The notes: generated by a model from the letters alone, not told the origin. Counted from the first letter of the stretch, positions 1 to 7,501 are shown. The stretch: 14,749 nt of DNA from Burkholderiales bacterium (GCA_019751575.1 JAIENF010000279.1:1-14749), one strand, 5' to 3'. Made by a program: numbers and translations.

Positions 1-43
1 ACCCCAGAGTCAGACCCCAGAGTCATCCCGAAGTCATCGCGAA
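1..43. repeat. two short tandem repeats downstream of leuD
   Basis: Two consecutive tandem duplications can be read directly. Bases 1-13 and 14-26 are a 13-base unit (ACCCCAGAGTCA plus one base) repeated with one difference. Bases 21-31 and 32-42 are an 11-base unit (AGTCATCCCGA / AGTCATCGCGA) repeated with one difference. The array may continue to the left of the window. It is non-coding as far as I can see and lies past the end of the minus-strand gene run. It may be part of a dispersed intergenic element, but that is inference. Confidence 0.6.
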
Positions 44-68
44 GGTCGCAGACAAATCGTCTCTGACC
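44..68 (-). terminator. imperfect hairpin just past the leuD stop, possible terminator
   Basis: GGTC-gc-AGAC, a five-base loop, then GTCT-ct-GACC form a 10-position stem with a small internal mismatch. It starts four bases after the leuD stop codon. On the minus transcript no run of U follows the stem, so intrinsic termination is uncertain. It may instead protect the 3' end of the mRNA or mark a Rho-dependent end. Confidence 0.35.
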
Positions 69-72
69 CGGA

Positions 73-681
73 TTATCGGAACATCCAGGGGTGGCTGGCG
101 CGGTGGCGAGCTTCGAAGGCTTCGATCGCGGGGCGGTATTCCTGGGTGCGGGAGATGTCGTCGTAGCCGTTGAGCAGGCAGCGCTTGCGGATCGGGGAGA
201 TGTCGAAGCGGTGCACGCCGCCCTGGCCGTCGGTGACGGCCTGGGCTTCGAGGTCGATGGCGAAGGTCATGCCGGGCGTGGCATGGAGCATCGCGCGCAG
301 CGCGGCGCAGGTGGCGATCGGCAGCGCGACGGTGAGCAGGCCGTTCTTCGCGCAGTTGGCGTCGAAGATGTCGCCGAAGCTCGGTGCGATCACGCAGCGG
401 ATGCCGAACTCGTACAGTGCATAGACCGCGGTCTCGCGCGACGAGCCGCAGCCGAAGTTGCTGTCGCCGACGATCAGCTGCGCCTTGTCGTACGGCGGCC
501 GGTTGAGCAGGAAGTCGGTGCGCTTGCCGTCGGTGTCGTTGCGCTGGTCGTAGAACAGGATCTCGGCGTACTTCGGCCCGCGCGGCACCTTGTTGAACCG
601 GGTCGGGCAGAGCTGGTTGGTGTCGACGTTGGCTTCGTCGATCGGGGCGGCGACGCCCTCTAGCGTGGTGAAGGGTTGCAT
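73..681 (-). CDS. leuD: 3-isopropylmalate dehydratase small subunit family (LeuD-type)
   Basis: This 202-residue protein matches the usual size of LeuD, the swivelling small subunit that joins LeuC to form the aconitase-type hydro-lyase. The hallmark segment GDSNFGCGSSRE at residues 72-83 is intact. So are APSFGDIF at about 99-106 and RKRCLLNGYDDI near residue 165. The ATG at 679-681 is preceded by GAGGA eight bases upstream, and the stop is TAA. It starts 10 bases after leuC ends, so the two are surely co-transcribed. The N-terminal active-site loop (NVDTNQLCPTRFNKV) differs from the usual DTDxIIPKQF-type sequence of biosynthetic LeuD. There is no leuB next to it; its neighbours are transport and enolase-family genes. 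The substrate may therefore be another 2-substituted malate, such as citramalate or dimethylmalate, rather than isopropylmalate. The family call is firm and the substrate is open. Confidence 0.9.
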   Translation of the reverse strand: MQPFTTLEGVAAPIDEANVDTNQLCPTRFNKVPRGPKYAEILFYDQRNDTDGKRTDFLLNRPPYDKAQLIVGDSNFGCGSSRETAVYALYEFGIRCVIAPSFGDIFDANCAKNGLLTVALPIATCAALRAMLHATPGMTFAIDLEAQAVTDGQGGVHRFDISPIRKRCLLNGYDDISRTQEYRPAIEAFEARHRASHPWMFR

Positions 682-691
682 CTGTCTGTCC

Positions 692-2113
692 TCAGCCGAT
701 CAGGGTACGCACGTCGACCAGTCGCCCGTTGATCGCGGCGGCGGCGGCCATTGCGGGGCTGGCGAGATGGGTGCGCCCGCCCGGCCCCTGGCGATTGCGG
801 AAGTTGCGGTTGGAGGTCGACACGCAGCGCTCGCCCGGCTCGAGCTGGTCGCCGTTGATCGCGGTGCACAGCGAGCAGCCCGGGTCGCGCCACTCGAAGC
901 CGGCGTCGATGAAGATGCGGTCGAGGCCCTCGGCCTCGGCCTGCCGGCGCACCGTCTGCGATCCGGGTACCACCCAGGTGGGCACCCGCGCCTTGCCCAT
1001 CTGCGCGACCTCGGCCGCCGCGCGCAGGTCTTCGATGCGCGCATTGGTGCAGGAGCCGATGAACACCCGGTCGACCTTGATGTCGGACAGCGCCATGCCG
1101 GCCTGCAGTCCCATGTACTCGATCGCGCTCGCCCACTCGCCGCGCTGCTTGTCGTTGCCCGCCTGTGCCGGATCCGGCACCGCGGTGTCGATCGGCAGCG
1201 CATGCGCGGGCGACACGCCCCAGGTCACCGTCGGTGCGATCAGCGAGCCATCGAGCACCACCTCGCGGTCGAACGAGGCACCGGCGTCGCCAGGCAGCGT
1301 GCGCCAGAAATCGAGCGCCCGCTCCCAGGCCGCTCCCTTCGGCGCGTACTCGCGCCCTTCGAGGTAGGCGAAGGTGGTGTCGTCCGGCGCGACCATGCCG
1401 GCGCGGCCACCGGCCTCGATCGACATGTTGCACACGGTCATCCGCGCTTCCATCGACAGGGCCTGGATCGCGCTGCCGGCATACTCGATCGCATGGTCGG
1501 TGGCGCCATCGGCGCCGATGGTGGCGATGATCGCGAGGATCAGGTCCTTGGCCGTCACGCCGAAGCCGAGCCGGCCATCGACACGGATGCGCAGCGTCGA
1601 GGGCAGGGTCTGCCACAGCGTCTGGGTGGCCATCACATGCGCGAACTCGGATGCGCCGACACCGTAGGAGAGGCAGCCGAACGCGCCATGCGTCGAGGTG
1701 TGCGAGTCGTTTCCGATCAGCGCCAGCCCCGGCTGCACGATGCCCAGCTCGGGCGGCACGATATGCATGATGCCCTGCTGGGCATGGTCGATGCCGTAGA
1801 GGTTGATGCCGTACTTGCGCGCGAAGTCCTGCAGCTGCACCACCATGTTGCGGATCTCGGCGACCGGGATGCCGGCCAGCCCCTGCGCGCGGCCGGTGGT
1901 CGGCACGTAGTGGTCGGTGAAGGCGTATATCTGGTCCGGACGCATCACCTGTCGCCCCTGCGCTTCCAGCGCGACGAACGCGTGGTAGGTGTTCTCCTGC
2001 GCCAGCGCGCGGTCGATGTAGAGCAGCGACTCGCCCTCGTCGGTGACGACATGGTGGTTGTCCCACAGCTTGCGGAACAGGGTTCGGGCGGTGCCCGTCG
2101 GTGCAGCGCTCAT
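692..2113 (-). CDS. leuC: 3-isopropylmalate dehydratase large subunit family (LeuC-type)
   Basis: This 473-residue protein is the large, [4Fe-4S]-binding subunit of an aconitase-superfamily hydro-lyase. In the family it interconverts 2-hydroxy and 3-hydroxy acids through an alkene intermediate. The three cluster cysteines are visible: C355 in FIGSCTNARIEDL, and C413 and C416 in DPGCSLC. GNDSHTSTHGAFG at 134-146 and ERCVSTSNRNFRNRQGPGGR at 428-447 are strongly LeuC-like. The N-terminal half is less typical: residues 32-75 carry IDRALAQENTYHAF and TDHYVPTTGRAQG where biosynthetic LeuC has other sequence. The ATG at 2111-2113 has GAGG about ten bases upstream. It follows the Bug 1 gene by 37 bases and precedes leuD by 10. 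The context suggests a catabolic or accessory paralogue, but that rests on gene neighbourhood only. Confidence 0.9.
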   Translation of the reverse strand: MSAAPTGTARTLFRKLWDNHHVVTDEGESLLYIDRALAQENTYHAFVALEAQGRQVMRPDQIYAFTDHYVPTTGRAQGLAGIPVAEIRNMVVQLQDFARKYGINLYGIDHAQQGIMHIVPPELGIVQPGLALIGNDSHTSTHGAFGCLSYGVGASEFAHVMATQTLWQTLPSTLRIRVDGRLGFGVTAKDLILAIIATIGADGATDHAIEYAGSAIQALSMEARMTVCNMSIEAGGRAGMVAPDDTTFAYLEGREYAPKGAAWERALDFWRTLPGDAGASFDREVVLDGSLIAPTVTWGVSPAHALPIDTAVPDPAQAGNDKQRGEWASAIEYMGLQAGMALSDIKVDRVFIGSCTNARIEDLRAAAEVAQMGKARVPTWVVPGSQTVRRQAEAEGLDRIFIDAGFEWRDPGCSLCTAINGDQLEPGERCVSTSNRNFRNRQGPGGRTHLASPAMAAAAAINGRLVDVRTLIG

Positions 2114-2150
2114 GTCGTGTTGCCTCGGTTCGTTGTTTCTACCCGGCGCT

Positions 2151-3137
2151 TCACTGCGCCTTGATGCCGCTCTGCCTGACCAGCTGTCCCCAGCGCGCGT
2201 ACTCGGAGCGCACGAAGGCCGCGAACTCGTCGGGCGTGCTGCCGACCGCGTCGGCGCCCTGGACCAGCAGCTTGTCGCGGAAGCCCGGCGCGCGCAGCAC
2301 CTTCGCGGTCTCGTCGGCGAAGCGCACCGCGATCTCGCGTGGCGTTCCCACCGGCGCGAAGATGCCGCTCCAGCCGCTGAACGAATAGCCGGCGATGCCG
2401 GCCTCGATCATCGTCGGTACGTCCGGCACGCTGGGGAAGCGCTTCGCCCCGGTCACCGCCAGCGCGCGTAGCCGGCCGGACTGCACATGGGAAGTCACCG
2501 ACGGCAGCGTGGAGAACATCATCGGCACATGGCCGCCGAGCAGGTCGGCGACCGCGGGGCCGCCGCCCTTGTAGGCGACGTGGACCATGTCGAGCTTGGC
2601 CAGCAGCTTGAACAGCTCGCCCGACAGGTGGGTGCCCGAGCCGAAGCCGGACGAGGCGAAGCTGAGCTCGCCCTTGCGCTTGGACGCCAGCGCGACCAGT
2701 TCCTTCACCGTCTTCACCGGTATCGATGGCGTGACCACCAGGATGTTCGGCGCATCGATCACCTGGGTCACCGCCATCACCTCGCGCAGTGGATCGGCGG
2801 GCGGATTGGGCGTCATGTGCGGGCCGACGGTGAAGGTCACCGTGTGTGCGAGCAGGGTGTAGCCATCGGGCGCGGACTTGGCCACCACCTCGGTGCCGAT
2901 CGCACCGGCGGCGCCGCCGCGATTCTCGACCACCACCGTCTGCTTGAAGGCGTCGCTCAGGCCGGGCGCGATCGCACGTGCGGCGAAGTCGGAGATGCCG
3001 CCCGGCGGGAAGGCGACGATGATGCGTACCGGCTTGGCGGGCCAGGCCTGTGCGAACGCCGGGGCCGTGGCCAGGGTGCAGGCCGTGGCCAGTGCGATGC
3101 CTGCGGCCTGCAGGGGTCTGCGGCGGATCGTGTGCAT
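2151..3137 (-). CDS. Bug/TctC-family periplasmic substrate-binding protein (Bug 1)
   Basis: This 328-residue protein is a Bug-type extracytoplasmic receptor of the tripartite tricarboxylate transporter class. Such proteins bind small carboxylic acids in the periplasm. Residues 1-29 look like a Sec signal peptide: an Arg-rich start, a hydrophobic Ala/Leu core and cleavage after AFA before QAWPAKP. The ligand-loop signature FPPGGISD (43-50), the ENRGGAAGAIGTE segment (71-83) and DGYTLL (91-96) are all intact, as is HVAYKGGGPAVADLLGGHV further on. The ATG is backed by AGGAGGAG six bases upstream. It lies 24 bases after the enolase-family gene and 37 before leuC, so it is probably in the same operon. 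No TctA/TctB membrane subunits are in the window. The ligand cannot be read from sequence, though it is probably the acid metabolised by the neighbouring enzymes. Confidence 0.93.
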   Translation of the reverse strand: MHTIRRRPLQAAGIALATACTLATAPAFAQAWPAKPVRIIVAFPPGGISDFAARAIAPGLSDAFKQTVVVENRGGAAGAIGTEVVAKSAPDGYTLLAHTVTFTVGPHMTPNPPADPLREVMAVTQVIDAPNILVVTPSIPVKTVKELVALASKRKGELSFASSGFGSGTHLSGELFKLLAKLDMVHVAYKGGGPAVADLLGGHVPMMFSTLPSVTSHVQSGRLRALAVTGAKRFPSVPDVPTMIEAGIAGYSFSGWSGIFAPVGTPREIAVRFADETAKVLRAPGFRDKLLVQGADAVGSTPDEFAAFVRSEYARWGQLVRQSGIKAQ

Positions 3138-3161
3138 GCTTGCTCCTCCTGGAAGGCCCGC

Positions 3162-4286
3162 TCAGCCTATCGAGGCCGAATCGAGCCGGTAACGTTCGAG
3201 TTTCGCCGGGTCGATGTCGACGCCCAGGCCGGGTGCGCCGCCGACCGGCAGCACGCCGCGCGACAGGTCGAGCTTGTCGACCACGATGTCGTCGCGGGTC
3301 TTGAGCGGGCCGACGCATTCGACGCCCTCGATCACGTTGGTCGAGGTCGATGCGACGATGATCTCGGCCATCGTGTTGATGCCCAGCCCGAAGCCGTGGC
3401 CGATCACGCAGCGTACGCCGGCCGCTTCCGCGGTGGCGATCATCCGCCGCGTGCCGAGCAGGCCGCCCTGCTTCATCACCTTGACCTTGACGATGTCCGC
3501 CGCATCGGCGCGCAGGATGCCGATCAGGCTGGCATGGTCGAGTACCGACTCGTCGGCCATCAGCGGCACGTCCACGCCCTGCGCATGGCGCCGGATGCGG
3601 GTCATCGCCGGCAGGTCGTCCCAGGCCACGGGCTGCTCGACCAGCTGCAGTCGTGCGCGGCTGGTGCCGGTGATGAACGCGATCGCATCGGCTTCGGAGA
3701 AACCTTCGTTCGCATCGGCACGGATCGCGAAATCCGCGCCGACCGCCTCGCGCACCGCGAGTACCCGGTCGATGTCCGTCTTCACCTCGCCGCCGACCTT
3801 GACCTTGCACGAGCGGAAGCCCTTCGCCTTCCAGCCAGCGGCCTGCCGTGCGGCCTCGTCCGGTGCCAGCATGCCGACCCAGGCGTTGAAGCGGATCTCG
3901 CGCACCACCGCGCCGCCGAGCAGGGTGGCCATGCTGATGCCCGCGCGGCGCGCGGTCAGGTCCAGGCAGGCCATCTCGAGCGCCGCCTTGGCATCGAAGA
4001 ACGCCGGGTCGATGCTGTCCAGCGTGGCCATCATCGCGTGGATGTTGCTGGCCGGTGCGCCGATCATCGCCGGCGCGAAATGGTCGCGCAGCATCCGGAA
4101 GTGGTCGGCGACCGATTCCTTCGAATAGCCGGGCGAGGGGTCGATGTTGCCGATGCCGGTGGCGCCATCGGCATCGCGCACGACCACGACCACGCTGCGC
4201 TGGATGTCCTTCACGCTGTGTGCGGTCTTGAATGCCTCGACCAGCGGAACGCCGACCAGGTTGACCTCGATGGACTGGATGCTCAT
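3162..4286 (-). CDS. enolase-superfamily enzyme, muconate-lactonizing subgroup
   Basis: This 374-residue enzyme of the mandelate racemase/muconate lactonizing enzyme family should abstract a proton alpha to a carboxylate held on Mg2+. The capping domain covers about residues 1-125 and a beta/alpha barrel follows. Visible active-site residues are K161-x-K163 on barrel strand 2, metal ligands D191 (RADAN), E217 (VEQP) and D245 (ADES), and the opposite lysine K269 in KVMKQGG. A KxK motif facing a lysine is the pattern of muconate cycloisomerase, o-succinylbenzoate synthase and dipeptide epimerases, not of mandelate racemase. I chose the ATG at 4284-4286 (MSIQSIEV) because it has CGGAGCG just upstream and begins where the family fold begins; codons further upstream would overlap the Bug 2 gene. 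It follows Bug 2 by 16 bases. Substrate is unknown: cycloisomerase, racemase and epimerase roles are all possible. Confidence 0.92.
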   Translation of the reverse strand: MSIQSIEVNLVGVPLVEAFKTAHSVKDIQRSVVVVVRDADGATGIGNIDPSPGYSKESVADHFRMLRDHFAPAMIGAPASNIHAMMATLDSIDPAFFDAKAALEMACLDLTARRAGISMATLLGGAVVREIRFNAWVGMLAPDEAARQAAGWKAKGFRSCKVKVGGEVKTDIDRVLAVREAVGADFAIRADANEGFSEADAIAFITGTSRARLQLVEQPVAWDDLPAMTRIRRHAQGVDVPLMADESVLDHASLIGILRADAADIVKVKVMKQGGLLGTRRMIATAEAAGVRCVIGHGFGLGINTMAEIIVASTSTNVIEGVECVGPLKTRDDIVVDKLDLSRGVLPVGGAPGLGVDIDPAKLERYRLDSASIG

Positions 4287-4302
4287 GGTTCGCTCCGCGT
4301 TG

Positions 4303-5286
4303 TCACTGGGCCTGCAGGCCGATCGATTTGACCAGCGCCGCATAGCGCTCGAAGTCCTTGCGCATGCGAGCGGCCAGTTCCTCCGGCCCGCCCACCCAGG
4401 GCGCGACGCCCTGCGACTCCAGCGCACGGCGCACGTCAGGATCCTTCACCGCGCGCATCAGTTCCGTGGCCAGTCGGTCGACGATCGGGCGCGGCATGTT
4501 CGCAGGCCCGAGCATCGCGATCCAGGGATTCATCTCGAAGCCGGGCAGCCCGGCGGACTCGGCCAGCGGCGGCACGTCGGGCATCGTCGACTGGCGGGTC
4601 AGGGTGGACACGCCCAATGCCTTCAGCCTGTTGCCCTTGATCTGCCCGATCGCATTGGGCAGCGTCGCCGTCGATGCGAAGGTCTCTCCGCCGAGCAGCG
4701 AGGCCATCGACTGCGGGCCGCCGCGGTAGGGCACATGCATCAGCCGGATCTTCGCCGCGGTGGCGAAGGCTTCCATCCCGAAATGCGGCGAGCTGCCGTT
4801 GCCCGAAGAGGCATAGCTGATCTGCCCCGGCTGCGAGCGGGCGAGCGTGATGAAGTCGCGCGCGGTCTTCACCGGCAGCGACGGATGCACCACCAGCACC
4901 CACGGCTGGCCGGAGATGAAGCCGATCGGCGTGAAGTCCTCGAACGTGCGGTAGGACAGCGTCTTGTAGGTGCTGGCGTTCGACACATGGGTGGCCGAAT
5001 GCACCATCAGGGTATAGCCGTCGCCGGGCGCGCGCGCGACCAGCTCGGCACCGATGGTGCCGGCGGCACCGGCACGGTTCTCGATCACCATCGGCACGCC
5101 GAGTGCCTCGCTCATCTTCTGCGCGACCGGGCGCGCGGCCGCGTCGTTCGACCCGCCACCGGGCCAGGGCACGATCACGCGGATCGGCTTCGCCGGCCAG
5201 GCCTGGGCGACGGCGGGCAGGGAGTGCAGCGACAGGCTGGCGAGCGCCGCGAGCGCGGCGGCCGAAACGATTGCGTTGTGCTTCAT
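4303..5286 (-). CDS. Bug/TctC-family periplasmic substrate-binding protein (Bug 2)
   Basis: This 327-residue protein is a second Bug receptor. The signal peptide spans about residues 1-27, with a likely cut after AVA before QAWPAKP. The ligand loop reads WPGGGSND at 41-48, where Bug 1 has FPPGGISD, so the two probably prefer different ligands. ENRAGAAGTIGAE (69-81) and DGYTLM follow the family. The start codon overlaps the stop of the upstream enolase-family gene in an ATGA arrangement, which indicates translational coupling. The ribosome site (GGAAAG) is weak on its own, which agrees with coupling. It precedes the second enolase-family gene by 16 bases. The pairing of each Bug gene with one enolase-fold enzyme in this operon suggests it delivers the substrate of that enzyme or of the next step; this is inference. 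Confidence 0.93.
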   Translation of the reverse strand: MKHNAIVSAAALAALASLSLHSLPAVAQAWPAKPIRVIVPWPGGGSNDAAARPVAQKMSEALGVPMVIENRAGAAGTIGAELVARAPGDGYTLMVHSATHVSNASTYKTLSYRTFEDFTPIGFISGQPWVLVVHPSLPVKTARDFITLARSQPGQISYASSGNGSSPHFGMEAFATAAKIRLMHVPYRGGPQSMASLLGGETFASTATLPNAIGQIKGNRLKALGVSTLTRQSTMPDVPPLAESAGLPGFEMNPWIAMLGPANMPRPIVDRLATELMRAVKDPDVRRALESQGVAPWVGGPEELAARMRKDFERYAALVKSIGLQAQ

Positions 5287-6434
5287 GCGCGATGCTTTCC
5301 AATGAAGTCCCAGTCGACCTCGGCACCCCAGCCCGGGCCCTGCGGGATGTCGACCATCCCGTCGCGCATCTGCATGCGCTGCTGGTACAACCCGTAGGAC
5401 AGCGGGTTGCGGTCCGATCCGCCCATCGTTTCGACCCCGAAAGACGCGGTGCGGAAGGCCGCGACCAGGTGCGAGTGGATCTCCGGCGCCAGGTGCGGCG
5501 CGATCGACACGCCATGCTGCTCGGCCAGGTGCGCGATGCGCACCGCCTCGGTCATGCCGCCGGCGCGGGTCGCATCGAACTGCACGTAGCGGATGCCACC
5601 GTGCTCGATGAAGTCGCGCACCGTGTGCCGGGTGAGCTCGCGCTCGCCATGGCCGATCGGGATATGCGTCGAGCGCGCGAGCACCGCGAAGTCGGTCGGA
5701 CTCAGGTGCCAGTGCAGCGGTTCTTCCAGCCAGAAGATGTCGAACGGTTCCACCGCACGCGCGAAGCGGATGCAGTCCTCCAGCGAGAACGCGGCGTTCA
5801 TGTCGAGCATCAGCAGCACGTCCGCGCCGATCGCCGCGCGCGTGGCACGGATGCGCTCGACTTCCTCATCGATCGACAGCCCGCCGGTCTTCAGCTTCAC
5901 CGCGCGGTAGCCGGCCTCGACGAATCCGGCGAGTTCATGCGCACAGGCATCCAGCGGTGCACCTTCCCGGTAGAAGCCGCCGGTGGCGTAGCTGCGCACC
6001 GGCGCGCCGCTGCCGCCGAGCAGGCGCCACACCGGCAGCCCGGCCGCCTTGCCGCGGATGTCCCAGAGCGCGAGGTCGATGCCGCCGATCGCGGCCATCA
6101 CGTTCGCGCGCGCCGAGCGGGCGAGCGGCGAGGGCAGGCCGTCCCGGGCGAACATCCCTCCCGGACGCGGCGAGGTCAGGGAGAACAGGAATTCCCAGTT
6201 GTCGGTGGTGGCCAGCGCATCGCGCCCCTGAAGCAGCGTCGCGAACCGGCCGACCCAGTCGCAGCCCGCCGGCATCGGCGTCGCGTGGATCTCGGCGGTG
6301 CCGACCAGGCCATCGTCGGTGCGTACCTCGACGACGATCAGGTGCGCCTTCTGGTGGCATTCATGCGCGGTGTAGAGGGTCTCCGCCAGGGGCACCGACA
6401 GCGGGTGCGTGCGGATCTCTGCGATACGCGTCAA
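5283..6434 (-). CDS. enolase-superfamily enzyme, mandelate racemase subgroup
   Basis: This 383-residue enzyme is of the mandelate racemase/sugar-acid dehydratase type. The active-site set is complete: K180-x-K182 (AVKLKTGG), metal ligands D211 (MLDMNAAF), E237 or E238 (WLEEP) and E264 in GHGE, and the catalytic dyad D287 (VQFDATRAGG) with H314 (IAPHLAPEIH). A KxK base facing a His-Asp dyad is typical of racemases and acid-sugar dehydratases in this subgroup, so it differs mechanistically from the other enolase-fold enzyme in the operon. The start is TTG at 6432-6434, supported by GAGGAG six bases upstream; I see no ATG at the fold start. The gene overlaps Bug 2 by four bases. It is separated from the dioxygenase upstream by 152 bases with a hairpin, so it may be served by read-through, its own promoter or both. 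Substrate is not assignable. Confidence 0.92.
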   Translation of the reverse strand: MTRIAEIRTHPLSVPLAETLYTAHECHQKAHLIVVEVRTDDGLVGTAEIHATPMPAGCDWVGRFATLLQGRDALATTDNWEFLFSLTSPRPGGMFARDGLPSPLARSARANVMAAIGGIDLALWDIRGKAAGLPVWRLLGGSGAPVRSYATGGFYREGAPLDACAHELAGFVEAGYRAVKLKTGGLSIDEEVERIRATRAAIGADVLLMLDMNAAFSLEDCIRFARAVEPFDIFWLEEPLHWHLSPTDFAVLARSTHIPIGHGERELTRHTVRDFIEHGGIRYVQFDATRAGGMTEAVRIAHLAEQHGVSIAPHLAPEIHSHLVAAFRTASFGVETMGGSDRNPLSYGLYQQRMQMRDGMVDIPQGPGWGAEVDWDFIGKHRA

Positions 6435-6440
6435 TTGAAT

Positions 6441-6446
6441 CTCCTC
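6441..6446 (-). promoter_or_regulatory. ribosome binding site fixing the TTG start of the mandelate racemase-type gene
   Basis: GAGGAG on the minus strand lies six bases upstream of TTG at 6432-6434. No better-placed ATG or GTG exists in frame at the fold start, so this site decides the start codon. Confidence 0.75.
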
Positions 6447-6536
6447 GACTGTTCCTGTTGGACGTGCGGCCTCTGCGGGACGTTCACGCGCGCGGGCAGT
6501 CTGCGCCCGTCAATGCGGATGTTCGCACGGACGCGA

Positions 6537-6569
6537 GGACCCTGCCGGCGTCCGGTGCCGGCAGGGTCC
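6537..6569 (-). terminator. perfect 13-bp GC-rich hairpin between dioxygenase and downstream operon
   Basis: GGACCCTGCCGGC, a seven-base loop, and GCCGGCAGGGTCC pair without mismatch. The hairpin begins 17 bases past the dioxygenase stop codon. No T-run follows on the minus strand, so it is either a GC-type partial terminator, an mRNA-stabilising 3' end or a processing site. The rest of the 6435-6586 gap holds a TTGACG box (minus strand, 6508-6513) that could be a -35 element, but I see no convincing -10 at the right distance. Confidence 0.55.
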
Positions 6570-6586
6570 GCGACGCGGACGGGGAT

Positions 6587-7501
6587 TCAGGCCGACGGGC
6601 GCCCGGCCTTGATCGTCGTGCGCAGCAGGAAGCGCCGCTCGTTCGCGTCGAACGCGTTGCGCTTGTGCATCGTGCAGCGGTTGTCCCACATCACGAGGTC
6701 GCCGACCTGCCATTCCTGGAACCAGCAGTAGGGAACCTGCGTGGCATGCGCCCACAGGCGGTCGAGCAGCGCCTCGCTCTCGTCCAGCGGCAGGCCCATC
6801 ACGTAGCCGTTCGGCCGGCGGCCGAGGAACAGCGCGCGGCGGCCGGTCTCGGGATGGCGGACCACGATCGGGTGGATCGCGCCCGGGGCCTCGCGCGGGT
6901 CGGTGACCGGCTTGAAGCCCTTGCGCAGTTCGCCGGCGCTGTTGTGGCTGGCATCATGCTTGATCTGCCGGCCCTCGACCGCGGCCTTCAGGTCTGCGGG
7001 CAGCGTCTCGTAGGCCGCGTACATGTCGATGAAGCCGGTCTCGCCACCCTTCGAGGGCAGTTCAACCGCATAGAGCAGCGCCGCCGACGGGGTGATCTCC
7101 TGGTAGGACATGTCGGTATGCCAGACCGCCTCGCCGTAGCCGAGGCTGCCGATCACTTCGCCGTCGACCTTGATGTTCGACATCACGGCCAGTTCCGGAT
7201 AGCCGTCGATCCAGTTCTTGCCGCGCGTGTTGATCGGCGCCTTGTCGAGCGTGCCGAAACGGCGGCTGAACGCGAGCAGGTCGTCCTTGGACATGTCCTG
7301 GCCGCGGAAGCGCAGCACCTTGTGGTCGAGCCATGCGTCGCGGATGGCTTCCACGGTGGCGTCGGACAGTTCGGTCGAGAGGTTCGGACCGATGATGTCG
7401 GCGCCGATGCCCTTGCCGGTCGGCACGACCTGCACCTGCAGGGCGGGGTGGAAGCCGCTGTCGGCCTTGGCGGCGGTGTCCAGCGTGGCGGGCGGGGTCA
7501 T
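6587..7501 (-). CDS. TauD/TfdA-family Fe(II)/2-oxoglutarate-dependent dioxygenase
   Basis: This 304-residue cytosolic protein is the expected size for the TauD/TfdA family, which hydroxylates a small substrate while decarboxylating 2-oxoglutarate to succinate. The iron facial triad is visible as H128-x-D130 (WHTDMSY) and H279 (CTMHKRN). R290, eleven residues after the distal histidine, and R294 fit the 2-oxoglutarate carboxylate anchor. GDLVMWDN at about 267-274 is also typical. ATG at 7499-7501 has a strong AAGGAGGA five bases upstream. It is the first minus-strand gene after the divergent GntR regulator, under a promoter with an embedded palindrome. A hairpin follows the stop. Known members act on taurine, alkyl sulfates, 2,4-D and other acids. 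Nothing seen selects among these, so no gene symbol is given. Confidence 0.92.
   Translation of the reverse strand: MTPPATLDTAAKADSGFHPALQVQVVPTGKGIGADIIGPNLSTELSDATVEAIRDAWLDHKVLRFRGQDMSKDDLLAFSRRFGTLDKAPINTRGKNWIDGYPELAVMSNIKVDGEVIGSLGYGEAVWHTDMSYQEITPSAALLYAVELPSKGGETGFIDMYAAYETLPADLKAAVEGRQIKHDASHNSAGELRKGFKPVTDPREAPGAIHPIVVRHPETGRRALFLGRRPNGYVMGLPLDESEALLDRLWAHATQVPYCWFQEWQVGDLVMWDNRCTMHKRNAFDANERRFLLRTTIKAGRPSA

Noticed and set aside
590..2164. 524-residue plus-strand open frame opposite leuC
   Set aside because: It is rich in Arg, His and Ala with no family motif and lies antisense to an intact LeuC with iron-sulfur motifs. It is a GC-rich shadow frame.
2487..4331. 614-residue plus-strand open frame opposite Bug 1 and the first enolase-family gene
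   Set aside because: It spans two well-supported minus-strand genes and has low-complexity composition without recognisable domains.
3162..4427. longer start for the first enolase-family gene at 4427
   Set aside because: The extra 47 residues are Arg-rich, overlap Bug 2 and precede the fold start; the ATG at 4286 has a ribosome site.
6494..6510. small CGGGC/GCCCG inverted repeat before the mandelate racemase-type gene
   Set aside because: The stem is only five base pairs in GC-rich sequence and is expected by chance.
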